Shown here piece after piece: positions 35,077 through 43,420 of a stretch of DNA of 64,000 nucleotides. The stretch is from Clostridium sp. 26_22 (GTDB lineage Bacteria; Bacillota; Clostridia; TANB77; CAG-508): the NCBI GenBank assembly GCA_001916005.1, contig MNRP01000037.1, forward strand, positions 1 through 64,000, written 5' to 3'. Made by a program: the position numbers and the translations under genes. The stretch's first letter is position 1. Every line of letters starts with the position of its first letter. The notes below the pieces were generated by a model. The model was not told the DNA's origin and searched no databases. It saw only the letters and a program-made list of their open reading frames with translations.

Positions 35077-35089
35077 CAGCCCAGCCAAC
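35077..35089 (+). repeat. Attachment repeat, middle
   Basis: CAGCCCAGCCAAC between the right end of element 1 and left end of element 2; only the last part of the tRNA is present here. Confidence 0.9.
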
Positions 35090-35245
35090 TAAATAATTGA
35101 TGTAAATAGCTTGTATCAACAGATACAGGCTATTTACTTGCTTAAAACTAAATATAATTTTAAAAAATTTTCAACATTTAATTTTCATTAGAGATATATA
35201 GCTTTTCACGATTTTTAATTTATTTTAATTTTAGGTATTTCAAAC

Positions 35246-35390
35246 AACTAACTAAACAAATCTATTTGTAATAATTAAAAAATATGTATTTGTTTAGTTA
35301 GTATAAGACATTTGTGTCAAACATAAAAATTAATAAATTTGATAACCCACTAATATCAATACTTACATGTTTTTTTGTGTTTAGTTAGTG
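35246..35390. repeat. Putative integrase arm-type sites, element 2
   Basis: AACTAACTAAACAAA (35246-35260), inverted TTTGTTTAGTTAGT (35289-35302) and TGTGTTTAGTTAGTG (35376-35390). They differ from ACTCAACAAT of element 1, in step with the divergence of the integrase N-termini. Confidence 0.55.
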
Positions 35391-35403
35391 TAAAATAACA
35401 TAG

Positions 35404-36606
35404 TTATATTTCTTTTTCATTATCATTTTTTTCAGAAATTAAATTAGTTCCTATTAAATTTTCATTCAGATAATATTGATTAACTTTGTCAAGCTCTCTT
35501 TCTTTAAATTGCTCTAAAACAGAAGTATATGTATTTAATGTGACTGTAATATCTTTATGTCCCATTAATCTTTGAACTACAACGGGAGCCATACCACTTT
35601 CAATGCAACGTGTTCCAAAAGTATGTCTTAAAGAGTGGCTAGAAATATCAGTAATATTAAGTTCTTGTTTTAATATTCTCTTTAGCTCATTATTTATTGT
35701 AGAACGCCTGCAATATTTACTATTATTAGGTTTAAAAAGTAGTTTTTCATCATTATTAATTTGTTTGTCAGTTATTTGCATTTGTTCTACAACAAAAGGA
35801 TAAAGAAAGTCGGGGATAGGGATAGTCCTTTTACCACTATATGTTTTTGTTTTATTTCCCATAATAATATTTCCTTTTTCGTCAGTTGTTAAAGTTCGAT
35901 GTATATTTAATCTTTTATTTTTTAAGTCTATATCGTGTATTGTAAGGGCTAAAGCTTCTCCAACTCTTAAACCGGTATACATTTGCAATAGATATACATT
36001 TCTATATTTAAATTCATCTATAGGCTTATCAAGAAGCCAATTAGTAAAAGATTGTTGTTCTTCAACAGTTAATGCACGTACAACTTTATCCTCTTTGTTA
36101 CTTTTAGGTCTAACTACATCAATCATTGGATTTTGAACTATATATCCTTTGTTCATAGCAATAGTAAAAGCTTGATTTAATTGTTGATGAGCTTTTTCTA
36201 TCATCGAATTACTTAAATTTTTTAGAGAATTTAAATAAGTTTGTAATTCTTCTGTTTTTATTGTATCAATTTTTTTATTAGCAAGAGGGTATTTTTCTAA
36301 TCGTTTAATTGAATTTAAAGTTCTACCATATTGTGCAAGTCCAATTTGATTAGTACTATATTTTAGTTCTAAATTAGCTTTTAATACTTCGACTAAGGGT
36401 ATACCATTATGTTCTATATAAATAGGATTTTCTTTTTGATACATAATTGTATTTAAGTATTTTTTAGCTTCATTTTCTGTTTTAAAACTTTTTGTTTTAT
36501 ATTTCATTTTACCTGTTTCAGTATCATATTCTTTATATTGAGCGTTCCACTTTTTTCTTTGTTTATTATAATATATCGAACCTTCGCCATTTCCTTTTGA
36601 TGACAT
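35404..36606 (-). CDS. int: Tyrosine integrase, Tn916 type (element 2)
   Basis: 400 residues, same domains and catalytic residues as the element 1 integrase (TGLRVGEALAL, HSLRHTFGTR, LMGHKDITVT, NTYT). From residue 55 on it is about 90% identical to it by eye; the N-terminal arm-binding domain (QRKKWNAQYKEYDTETGKMK) is much less so. GAGGTG precedes the ATG. Confidence 0.96.
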   Translation of the reverse strand: MSSKGNGEGSIYYNKQRKKWNAQYKEYDTETGKMKYKTKSFKTENEAKKYLNTIMYQKENPIYIEHNGIPLVEVLKANLELKYSTNQIGLAQYGRTLNSIKRLEKYPLANKKIDTIKTEELQTYLNSLKNLSNSMIEKAHQQLNQAFTIAMNKGYIVQNPMIDVVRPKSNKEDKVVRALTVEEQQSFTNWLLDKPIDEFKYRNVYLLQMYTGLRVGEALALTIHDIDLKNKRLNIHRTLTTDEKGNIIMGNKTKTYSGKRTIPIPDFLYPFVVEQMQITDKQINNDEKLLFKPNNSKYCRRSTINNELKRILKQELNITDISSHSLRHTFGTRCIESGMAPVVVQRLMGHKDITVTLNTYTSVLEQFKERELDKVNQYYLNENLIGTNLISEKNDNEKEI

Positions 36607-36609
36607 AAA

Positions 36610-36870
36610 TTACACCTCGCTTTCTTTTTTATTCATTTTCCATAATAAGTATGAAGCCAAAGTAACAGCTTTTCTTTTTCCAATTTGAATTGAAGGAAAG
36701 TCTTTTTGTTTGAATAGGTCATAAGCTTGATTTATTCCAATATGTAAATCTTTTGATACATATGATACAGATAATGTTGAAAAAGGATTTTGTACTTTGT
36801 TTAAATAATTTATTATTATTTGTTTTCTTAAATCTTCTTTCGCATTAGTTATATTTAATTGATTATTCAT
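36610..36870 (-). CDS. Excisionase-like HTH protein (element 2)
   Basis: 86 residues with a helix-turn-helix of the excisionase type (VSKDLHIGINQAYDLFKQKD, GKRKAVTLASYLLWKM). GGAGGTG precedes an ATG here, unlike the copy in element 1. Immediately upstream of int; expected to direct excision. Confidence 0.82.
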   Translation of the reverse strand: MNNQLNITNAKEDLRKQIIINYLNKVQNPFSTLSVSYVSKDLHIGINQAYDLFKQKDFPSIQIGKRKAVTLASYLLWKMNKKESEV

Positions 36871-36884
36871 TAAAACACCTCCAA

Positions 36885-37154
36885 TTACCTTTCATAATTT
36901 TTATCATTAAAATTTGTATTTCTTGCTAGACAAATAACATCTAAAAAAGCTTCTGCTTCGTCCCAAGTTTTAAAACAATTCTCATTATCTATTCCGTACC
37001 AATTAGTTTCAGTGTTATTTCTATTAATTAATGCAATAGCTTTATTATAGGTATAATCACTTGAAATATTTAACATTAATAATTTTTTATCAGTATCAGA
37101 TAACATATATTCATTAAGTCCTTGTATTCTTTTTTGTAATTCTTGTTTTTTCAT
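36885..37154 (-). CDS. Conserved small protein of the element operon (element 2)
   Basis: 89 residues; counterpart of 26937-27206 (ELQKRIQGLNEYMLSDTDKK, CFKTWDEAEAFLDVICLARN). Function unknown. Its start overlaps the stop of the upstream gene by 4 bp, which supports translational coupling. Confidence 0.78.
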   Translation of the reverse strand: MKKQELQKRIQGLNEYMLSDTDKKLLMLNISSDYTYNKAIALINRNNTETNWYGIDNENCFKTWDEAEAFLDVICLARNTNFNDKNYER

Positions 37155-37705
37155 TTTTTATCATCTCCATTATTCTTTAAAATCTTAGCTAAAACTAGGT
37201 TTAAATGAATTAATATCTCAAATAAAATTTGTTCAAAATTCTTAGACGTAAAATATCCATTATTTTTAAAAGCTTTTTCATAAACATCTGTAATAGGTAT
37301 TACTTTTTTTATATTAGATGATTTAATATCAACTTTTTTAGGAGATTTATTGTTAATATCTTTTGAATACCATATAATATCTTCTTGAGAAAGACTTTTA
37401 AATTCTCGTTCTTTTTTGTCTATATTTACAACAATAAGATCTCCTAGTATTCTTTTAAGTGGTAAAAATATATTAGGAAACATATTTGAATTTGATTTTT
37501 TGCTATGACATATAATAAAAATTTTTTCGTAAGGAATAATATCTAAACTTCTTTCAATAATTGCTTTCTTCAATTTGTAAACATCACTAATAATTTTAAC
37601 CTCTGAAGGCTGACCTACTTTTTTATATAAAACTCTAATAGGATTTTTACTTACATCATTAGTTTTAGAAGATAACAGATGTTTATTTTTAATTCTTTTT
37701 ATCAT
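37151..37705 (-). CDS. Conserved element protein (element 2)
   Basis: 184 residues, counterpart of 27166-27744 (RVLYKKVGQPSEVKIISDVY, PNIFLPLKRILGDLIVVNID, SQEDIIWYSKDI). No known family recognised. Overlaps both neighbours by a few bases in the leftward operon. Stop codon TGA. Confidence 0.78.
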   Translation of the reverse strand: MIKRIKNKHLLSSKTNDVSKNPIRVLYKKVGQPSEVKIISDVYKLKKAIIERSLDIIPYEKIFIICHSKKSNSNMFPNIFLPLKRILGDLIVVNIDKKEREFKSLSQEDIIWYSKDINNKSPKKVDIKSSNIKKVIPITDVYEKAFKNNGYFTSKNFEQILFEILIHLNLVLAKILKNNGDDKK

Positions 37706-38102
37706 TTTTTGAACCTTTCTTTAATTTTTCAGATTTATATAAAATTTCTAGGTTATGCTTAAAATGATTTATTGCTTTACTTCTTAATGAGATTACTTCA
37801 TTTTTTCCTAATTTTAATTTTTTACAAATATCATTTAATCTGCAATTTTCAATATAAGATAGGTATAGTACTTTTCTTTCAAGTAATGGAACTATTTTCA
37901 TTGCTAGATAATAAGTTTCATTAGTAAAAATATTTTCTAAATGATTAATGTTTACATCTGCATTATCTATATCTTGCATAGACTTTTGATAATAATTATT
38001 TTCAATTATTTTAATAACTTTCTCATTATCAATTATTGTTTCAATAATTGATTGAAAAGTTTTTTTGTTTTTTGATAGATTTAATATTTTTTCATTTTTC
38101 AT
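37689..38102 (-). CDS. Sigma-70 region 4-like regulator (element 2)
   Basis: 137 residues; C-terminal helix-turn-helix like sigma region 4 (LLERKVLYLSYIENCRLNDI, KKLKLGKNEVISLRSKAINH). Longer N-terminus than in element 1; the shared middle (NYYQKSMQDIDNADVNINHL) is strongly conserved. GAGG precedes the ATG. Confidence 0.8.
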   Translation of the reverse strand: MKNEKILNLSKNKKTFQSIIETIIDNEKVIKIIENNYYQKSMQDIDNADVNINHLENIFTNETYYLAMKIVPLLERKVLYLSYIENCRLNDICKKLKLGKNEVISLRSKAINHFKHNLEILYKSEKLKKGSKNDKKN

Positions 38103-38131
38103 TTTTTTAAACCTCTTTTCAAAAAAGATTA

Positions 38132-38161
38132 GATTTCTAGAAATCGTGTAATTGTTCGAAC
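38132..38161. promoter_or_regulatory. Twin palindromes before the leftward operon (element 2)
   Basis: GATTTCTAGAAATC (38132-38145) and GTTCGAAC (38154-38161), the positional counterpart of 28464-28492. The second palindrome is conserved in sequence, the first only as a palindrome. Confidence 0.55.
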
Positions 38162-38326
38162 TGGTTATATAATATAGTGGGAATGAGATAAATTGTATTT
38201 TTGTAAAGAAATTAAATAAAAAGTATAAAGATGTAATAGTTTGTAAGAAAATTATAAAAAGAAAAAGCTATATAAATAGCTCTAATAGTGACGTTAAAAG
38301 ATTTGTTCACAGAATTTACGTGAATA

Positions 38327-38370
38327 AAAAATAACACTTAAAATAGATTATACTTTAAGTGTTATTTTTT
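38327..38370 (-). terminator. Terminator of the XRE gene (element 2)
   Basis: AAATAACACTTAAA pairs with TTTAAGTGTTATTT; flanked by A and T runs, so it can work in both directions. Confidence 0.82.
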
Positions 38371-38374
38371 ATTT

Positions 38375-39094
38375 TTATTCATTTTCAAAAGCATATGTAT
38401 CTGTTATATCAAGATATAAAATATTATGCTTATTTAGAGTTTCTTTTTCAACATCTGAAACTTTTAGTTTTTCTAATAATTCGTCTGTAAAGTCTACATC
38501 ATCTTTAGAGAGAATACATTTTCTAATACTAGGAATATATTCACCATTGGTGCAATGAAAAGTTCCTAACATTAGCTTATTTGTTCCTCTAGCTATATTT
38601 ACTATGATATGTGAAAGCTCAAAACGTAAATTGTTTTCCTTATAATTTTCAAAGACAAATACTGAAATGTGTTGGTCAGCTTGTAAATATCCCGATAGGT
38701 AAATATAATCTTCTTTATAGTCCATAAAATCCACTTTGCATAAATCTGGCTTTTGAATGATTTTTAATCGAAATTTACCTTTTCCATATTTTTTTGATTT
38801 TGGATAATATGCAATGTAATATAAATAAAGTATATCTGCATTAAAAGGGTTTCTTTCAGTTTCAATATTATTTATCTTTTTAGCACTATTAAATAGTTCA
38901 TATTCATAAATACCTAATTCATTGCAAATTAAATATATTTGTTCTGCATTAGGTATAATTTCGCCAGTTTCATATCTAGCAATAGTTGCAGGTGTTTTAT
39001 TTAGTAACATTGCTAGATTTTCTTGACTTAAACCTTTAGCTTTTCTAAACTTCCTTATATTGTTTCCAAACTCTTTTTTATTAAAGTTAGACAT
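38375..39094 (-). CDS. XRE family regulator (element 2)
   Basis: About 239 residues; HTH_3 domain (FGNNIRKFRKAKGLSQENLA, TIARYETGEIIPNAEQIYLI) and the same C-terminal domain as the regulator of element 1 (about 40% identity by eye). The ATG at 39094 follows AGGTG; a GTG at 39103 is an alternative. It lies divergent to the structured RNA. Confidence 0.85.
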   Translation of the reverse strand: MSNFNKKEFGNNIRKFRKAKGLSQENLAMLLNKTPATIARYETGEIIPNAEQIYLICNELGIYEYELFNSAKKINNIETERNPFNADILYLYYIAYYPKSKKYGKGKFRLKIIQKPDLCKVDFMDYKEDYIYLSGYLQADQHISVFVFENYKENNLRFELSHIIVNIARGTNKLMLGTFHCTNGEYIPSIRKCILSKDDVDFTDELLEKLKVSDVEKETLNKHNILYLDITDTYAFENE

Positions 39095-39175
39095 ATTATT
39101 CACCTACTTTACATAACAAAATTATAACATATTATTACTATATAATCAATATAACTGTTGTAGACACCAGTAAAA

Positions 39176-39204
39176 TTGCCATTTTTAACAAAATATAGTA
39201 TAAT
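39176..39204 (+). promoter_or_regulatory. Promoter of structured RNA (element 2)
   Basis: TTGCCA (39176-39181), 17-bp spacer, TATAAT (39199-39204). Confidence 0.78.
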
Positions 39205-39387
39205 AAAAATACTATATAGTAGAAAAGATGGCTTTGAGCTATTTATCAAGTTGTAATACTTGATTCGATTATGATAATTGTTTCAAGTATTGCAACTACT
39301 TGGACTTTAGGATACAACATTTGTTATCCTCTTTTATCATAATCGTTTTTAACTTATAGAATATCTATTGGGGAAGGAGAACAACAA

Positions 39388-39462
39388 ATGGGAAGTCAAG
39401 AATTTTGTATTGACGGTGGAAGTCCAGGAGCCTCGAACCGTCTATCTGAAAGAGGAGGGTAA
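39388..39462 (+). CDS. Leader ORF, 24 residues (element 2)
   Basis: ATG behind AAGGAG at 8 nt; peptide MGSQEFCIDGGSPGASNRLS and four more residues, unlike that of element 1. The start region AGGAGAACAACAAATGG (39375-39391) is perfectly complementary to 39582-39598. Confidence 0.5.
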   Translation: MGSQEFCIDGGSPGASNRLSERGG

Positions 39463-39566
39463 GATTTTCCCTCCTAACATCTTATATATTGCAAATACTA
39501 TAAATATTTAGTATAATTAAGTTAGTTAATCTAAATTAGTTGCAATAGTTTTGGATTAATTATATA

Positions 39567-39607
39567 ACGCAGGGGGCTTTTCCATTTGTTGTTCTCCTGT
39601 GTTTTTT
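39567..39607 (+). terminator. Terminator overlapping anti-RBS (element 2)
   Basis: ACGCAGG (39567-39573) pairs with CCTGTGT (39596-39602) then six T. The last bases of the anti-RBS CCATTTGTTGTTCTCCT (39582-39598) belong to the terminator stem, so the two pairings exclude each other. Confidence 0.78.
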
Positions 39608-39696
39608 AATTTCGTTAAACGTAATATTTGGTGATTTTACTTTACAAATAGTTATAACTTATAGCTACTTATAAAAAAAGTATCTAAAAAAGGTAC

Positions 39697-39748
39697 AAAA
39701 CTTGCATAATATGCAAATTTCATTGCTTATTATGTAAGTTTTATTTTT
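39697..39748 (+). terminator. Second terminator hairpin (element 2)
   Basis: AAAACTTGCATAATATGCA pairs with TGCTTATTATGTAAGTTTT, then ATTTTTTT. Confidence 0.8.
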
Positions 39749-39820
39749 TTGAATTTTTTACATAAAGTTGCTATATTTTTATTATAAAATAATATTTCAT
39801 AATGGTTGGGGGACGTTTAA

Positions 39821-40231
39821 TTGTTAAATGATTATTTAAAAACAAATAATTTAATAAATTCTAAAAACTTAATTCTAATTTATAATATATTAAGAGATTT
39901 AGGTTTAAATACAACACTTAAAGGAACAAAGCTTTTAAATAAATCAATTCAAATTGTTATAAATAGTGAGGTTGAATTTATAGTTTTAGAAAATGTTTAT
40001 AATAAACTCGCATTAAAATGTGTAGGCTTTAATTCAGCTCAAATTAGAAATTCGATTAAATATGCAATAGATACTCGAAATGAAGAAAAATCTAAAGTAA
40101 ATTTTGAAAATATATTTGGATATCAATATGATAGTTATTATTTTACTAATAAAACGCTTATAGAAGAAATTACAAGAGTTGTAAAATATAAAAATAGCAT
40201 AATTATGCACTATTCAAAAATTTGTAGGTAA
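39821..40231 (+). CDS. Stand-alone Spo0A C-terminal-like protein (element 2)
   Basis: 136 residues with a closer match to Spo0A_C than its element 1 homologue: ILRDLGLNTTLKGTKLLNKS, VYNKLALKCVGFNSAQIRNS, IKYAIDTRNEEKSKVNFENI, FGYQY and FTNKTLIEEI. No receiver domain. TTG start at 39821 with GGGGG 8 nt before it. Likely DNA-binding regulator of the element. Confidence 0.78.
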   Translation: MLNDYLKTNNLINSKNLILIYNILRDLGLNTTLKGTKLLNKSIQIVINSEVEFIVLENVYNKLALKCVGFNSAQIRNSIKYAIDTRNEEKSKVNFENIFGYQYDSYYFTNKTLIEEITRVVKYKNSIIMHYSKICR

Positions 40232-40321
40232 AAACGAGAAAACTAATAAAAATTCATATGTAAATATATTAGTGAGATAAAATTGTCAGTAAAAATTCAT
40301 AAGTTAGTTTTTATTAAAATA

Positions 40322-40350
40322 TTGACATTATCTGTAAAAATATGTAAAAT
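40322..40350 (+). promoter_or_regulatory. Promoter before secreted-protein gene
   Basis: TTGACA (40322-40327), 17-bp spacer, TAAAAT (40345-40350), about 107 bp before the start codon. Confidence 0.7.
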
Positions 40351-40456
40351 ATTAGTATACTTCTCTATAGAAGTAGTTTTTCTATATTATGGAGGACACT
40401 CTCTATAATAACGATGAGGAATTGGCATTTGTAAACTGGCAGAAAGGATGTAATTT

Positions 40457-40879
40457 ATGAGTAGAAATATTATTAGGCGGGCATTGGCTTGTTTTTTAGC
40501 AGTAATTATGATTGCTGGAACTACAATGACAACTTTTGCTTCAGAAAAAGTAGAAACTGTTACACCAAAACAGACAACTGAAATGACTGCAAGAGGATAT
40601 GGAAGTGCGGAATTTCCTTCCCAAAAGTCTGTACTCATTTCTGGTTCTGTTACTAAAGTTGCATATACAGCTGTATGTACAGGAAAAACTGGTGTCGTGA
40701 TTTTACGTTTTAGAAATAGGACCACAGGAGAAAAACGAGACCATACATTCATTTGTAACAATGTATACCATAACAGTTCGAGTTTAGGTATCAACCCTTT
40801 TTCAGAAGGCTGGTGGGATATCGAGTATGTTATGAGTACTTGTGACAATTTTGTAACAATTTTTATGAATTTTAGCTAA
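40457..40879 (+). CDS. Small secreted protein (element 2 cargo)
   Basis: Not recognised. 140 residues with a signal peptide (ALACFLAVIMIAGTTMTTFA, cleaved after ASA-like residues) and a compact domain (VILRFRNRTTGEKRDHTFIC, two more Cys). Base composition is richer in G+C than the rest of the element, which suggests a separate origin. AAAGGATG precedes the ATG. Confidence 0.72.
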   Translation: MSRNIIRRALACFLAVIMIAGTTMTTFASEKVETVTPKQTTEMTARGYGSAEFPSQKSVLISGSVTKVAYTAVCTGKTGVVILRFRNRTTGEKRDHTFICNNVYHNSSSLGINPFSEGWWDIEYVMSTCDNFVTIFMNFS

Positions 40880-41006
40880 TAAAATCGTTTTAACAAATTT
40901 GTAACTTTTTAATGTAATGTCATAGCTAATTGCAAATGTCAATTCTATCTAAAGTGGAGGTATTACGTCCACTTTAGCATCTATATATAAAAGGAGGATT
41001 GATACT

Positions 41007-41624
41007 ATGAAAAAGAAAATTTATATCATAGTCGCAGCTATAATAGTTATTATTTCAATTTTACTAATTGGTATGATATTTAATGTTATTAGAAACAATT
41101 CTATTATGCAAAAAACTTACGAAAGTAGTAAAAAACTTAATAATTCTATAAAAAATTATTATTATGAAAAAAAATCTGAATTATCTGAAGGAGAAACTAG
41201 AACAACTGAATATAAAATATATAATTATGAAAATAAATATTTAATAAAAGAGTATTATAATGAAGATGGTATTATTACAACAGAATGGGTGGATAAAAAT
41301 ATACCTGAATATCTATCTATTAACGAGAAAACAAAAGAAGAAGCTCAAGAAATAAAAATGAAAGAATTTGACAAAGAATATGAAGAAGCTTTATTTTTTA
41401 AAACTTTAGATACTATAGGATATGGAAAGATACTAGCAAACAATATATTAAAGCCTATAAAAATAGAAAACAATTGTTATGTTATTGATTATGAAGATAC
41501 AACATTTTATGTTAATACTAATACAGGAATTATATCAAAAGTTTTCTATGCAAATAATAATGTGTTATGTACATATAAATTAAAAAATAATTCTGTTATT
41601 GAAGATGAAGTTATAAAGCCATAA
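41007..41624 (+). CDS. Membrane-anchored hypothetical protein (element 2 cargo)
   Basis: 205 residues: one N-terminal membrane helix (IIVAAIIVIISILLIGMIFN) and an extracellular domain resembling lipoprotein-like outer-surface domains (TEYKIYNYENKYLIKEYYNE, CYVIDYEDTTFYVNTNTGII). Function unknown. AAGGAGG precedes the ATG. It ends at a terminator shared with the convergent mob gene. Confidence 0.72.
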   Translation: MKKKIYIIVAAIIVIISILLIGMIFNVIRNNSIMQKTYESSKKLNNSIKNYYYEKKSELSEGETRTTEYKIYNYENKYLIKEYYNEDGIITTEWVDKNIPEYLSINEKTKEEAQEIKMKEFDKEYEEALFFKTLDTIGYGKILANNILKPIKIENNCYVIDYEDTTFYVNTNTGIISKVFYANNNVLCTYKLKNNSVIEDEVIKP

Positions 41625-41630
41625 TAAAAG

Positions 41631-41652
41631 AACGAGCATTTTAAGCTCGTTT
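41631..41652. terminator. Convergent terminator
   Basis: AACGAGC pairs with GCTCGTT around a 7-nt loop, between the 205-residue gene and mobV of element 2. Confidence 0.75.
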
Positions 41653-41654
41653 CT

Positions 41655-42608
41655 TTACTTTTCAAAATATTCAACAAAATTATTTACTAAACGTTTAAAT
41701 CTACCAATGGGAAAGTTAAATAGATTTTTAACAACTTCAAAAGTTCTTTCAATATAATTTTTTAACTTTAAATTTTCTCTTTTTAATTCTTCATTTTCAT
41801 TTTTTAAGTAAGTATTTTCATTTCGTAAGTTTTCAATATTTTCAATAGCAGTATAAGACTTTGCTAATTGTATTTTTAATTTATTTGCATAGCTAATTAA
41901 TTCATTATTTTGTTGAATTAATAAAGAGGTATTTTTAGTTTCTATAGGTTGTATTTGTTCTTGCTCTAATTCATATTTTATATTATCATAGTTTGTTAGT
42001 TGCTTTAATTTTTCAGTACTTAAATGTTCAATGTTTCTTGTTTTTCCTCTTTCTAAATTGAATTCATTATTTTTTATATATTGATAGAAACTATCTTGTA
42101 ATTCTTGATAACTATTTTTTCCTTTCCAATATTCGCTACAGGCAATTTTATTTAGTTTATTTCCACTTTTCTTATCTAATTTTTGGACAACAGGTACAAA
42201 TACTAAATGTAAGTGAGGAGTGCTTTCGTCCATATGAACTTTAGCAGATAATATGTATTTTTCTCCTAAATTCTTATAATTTGCAACAAAGTTATAAGCA
42301 GTTTGAAAGTATCTTTTTGTTTCATGTTCTCCGATTGAGTCAAAAAATTCTTTATCAGATGTAATAATAAATTCACATACAAGATTAGTATAACTTGTAA
42401 TTCTACATTTTAAATCATTTTCAGCTATTAATTGTTTAATAGCTTTTGAATAGGTAGTATTACATTGTTTAATTGAATAATTATTAATAGAATTGTTTTT
42501 ATTAATATCTTTGTTAGAGTAATTAGTATTTTTTCTTTCGTTATGTTTATATAATCCAGGTAAATTTTCTCTTTTATAATTGGCATTTCTAATTATTGCA
42601 TAACTCAT
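41655..42608 (-). CDS. mobV: MobV-family relaxase (element 2)
   Basis: About 317 residues; same motifs as the relaxase of element 1 (HMDESTPHLHLVFVPV; N-terminal MSYAIIRNANYKRENLPGLY). The coiled-coil end differs most. Start at 42608 chosen as for element 1. Recognises the oriT directly upstream. Confidence 0.92.
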   Translation of the reverse strand: MSYAIIRNANYKRENLPGLYKHNERKNTNYSNKDINKNNSINNYSIKQCNTTYSKAIKQLIAENDLKCRITSYTNLVCEFIITSDKEFFDSIGEHETKRYFQTAYNFVANYKNLGEKYILSAKVHMDESTPHLHLVFVPVVQKLDKKSGNKLNKIACSEYWKGKNSYQELQDSFYQYIKNNEFNLERGKTRNIEHLSTEKLKQLTNYDNIKYELEQEQIQPIETKNTSLLIQQNNELISYANKLKIQLAKSYTAIENIENLRNENTYLKNENEELKRENLKLKNYIERTFEVVKNLFNFPIGRFKRLVNNFVEYFEK

Positions 42609-42689
42609 TTTTATATATCCTTTTTTACTAGATAGCCTTCGAAGGCTTACAAAAATAAATACCTCCTTTGAATTTCTTAATAGAAAACT

Positions 42690-42905
42690 TTTACGAAGTT
42701 CTAACACACTAGAACTTCACGGAAGTTCTGTGTGATTAAGGACAACATAGTTTTCCTTAATAAACCTTTTATTGCACGATTGAATATTATATTTATTAAA
42801 ATAATTTAATAAATACCATAAAATAATAATTAATTATTTTATTTAATATTCTAATCGTGTTATAAAAACCTGACCCACTTTAGCATCAAAGATTACTAGT
42901 GGGTA
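42690..42905 (-). other. oriT region of element 2
   Basis: Minus strand carries TAGTGTGTTA (42702-42711), the pMV158-type nick sequence, with the same flanking repeats as element 1 and the hairpin ACCCACT...AGTGGGT (42873-42904). Nearly identical to 34630-34900, so either relaxase could act on either element. Confidence 0.8.
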
Positions 42906-43118
42906 CCCCATAACCTTTTTGCTTGCACAAAAAAATATTCGCTGTATGCTCATATTTTTATAAATAGATTTTGCATATAGCAAAATCTATTATCTAGCAT
43001 TGGTTAAAGTAGTATTTTATTTCTATTCATTTGTAGTAAGTTATATAATTTTATTTTATAAATTCAACTGGCAAAAATAAATATTATTAAAACAATAGAT
43101 TTTAATAAACAAGAATGG

Positions 43119-43124
43119 TATAAT
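43119..43124 (+). promoter_or_regulatory. -10 element of the toxin-antitoxin operon
   Basis: TATAAT 35 bp before the antitoxin start; the -35 is weak. Confidence 0.5.
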
Positions 43125-43158
43125 AATATTGTATAAATATTTTATGGAGGTAATTAAT

Positions 43159-43401
43159 ATGTCTATAGAAAAGCAAAAATTATTTAATGAAATCGAAACA
43201 TTACCAGATGAACTTACAAATCAAGTTATTGATTTTATTGAGTATTTAAAATTATCTTATGTAGATGCAGAAGCTCCAGAAAATGTAACAATAAAAAGCA
43301 AAAAAGATTTAAAAGAAAAGTTACAAAAAGGATTAGATGATGTAAGAGAGAACAAAGTATTTTCACTAGATGAAGCCTTTGCAAAAATAGATAATATGTA
43401 A
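43159..43401 (+). CDS. DUF2281-type antitoxin
   Basis: About 80 residues: the N-terminal MSIEKQKLFNEIETLPDELT and VIDFIEYLKL match DUF2281 antitoxins, and the C-terminus has the toxin-neutralising helix (KVFSLDEAFAKIDNM). GGAGG 9 nt before 43159 selects this start. It is followed 19 bp later by a RelE/ParE toxin. Confidence 0.85.
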   Translation: MSIEKQKLFNEIETLPDELTNQVIDFIEYLKLSYVDAEAPENVTIKSKKDLKEKLQKGLDDVRENKVFSLDEAFAKIDNM

Positions 43402-43420
43402 GAAAGCTAGGAGTGAATTT

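Larger units (their letters stand above)
25117..35089. mobile_element. Integrative mobilizable element 1 at tRNA-Gln
   Basis: About 10 kb bounded by 13-bp direct repeats CAGCCCAGCCAAC (25117-25129, 35077-35089), the first being the tRNA-Gln 3' end. It encodes a tyrosine integrase, excisionase-like protein, a leftward operon, XRE regulator, structured RNA, Spo0A-like protein, cargo (amidase exoprotein, membrane protein, REC-Spo0A_C regulator), MobV relaxase and oriT. No type IV secretion genes, so it would need a helper to transfer. Confidence 0.92.
39211..39607 (+). ncRNA. Structured leader RNA with pseudoknot (element 2)
   Basis: CAAGT (39247-39251) and GTAATACTTGA (39253-39263) pair with ACTTG (39298-39302) and TCAAGTATTGC (39283-39293). 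In the loop CGATTATGATAA (39266-39277) pairs with TTATCATAATCG (39334-39345), a 12-bp pseudoknot; a small hairpin AGGATA/TATCCT (39309-39330) lies between. The stems differ in sequence from element 1 but keep pairing. Confidence 0.72.

Noticed and set aside
25452..35090. Full conjugative element (ICE)
   Set aside because: No VirB4, coupling protein or other type IV secretion gene; only a relaxase and oriT.
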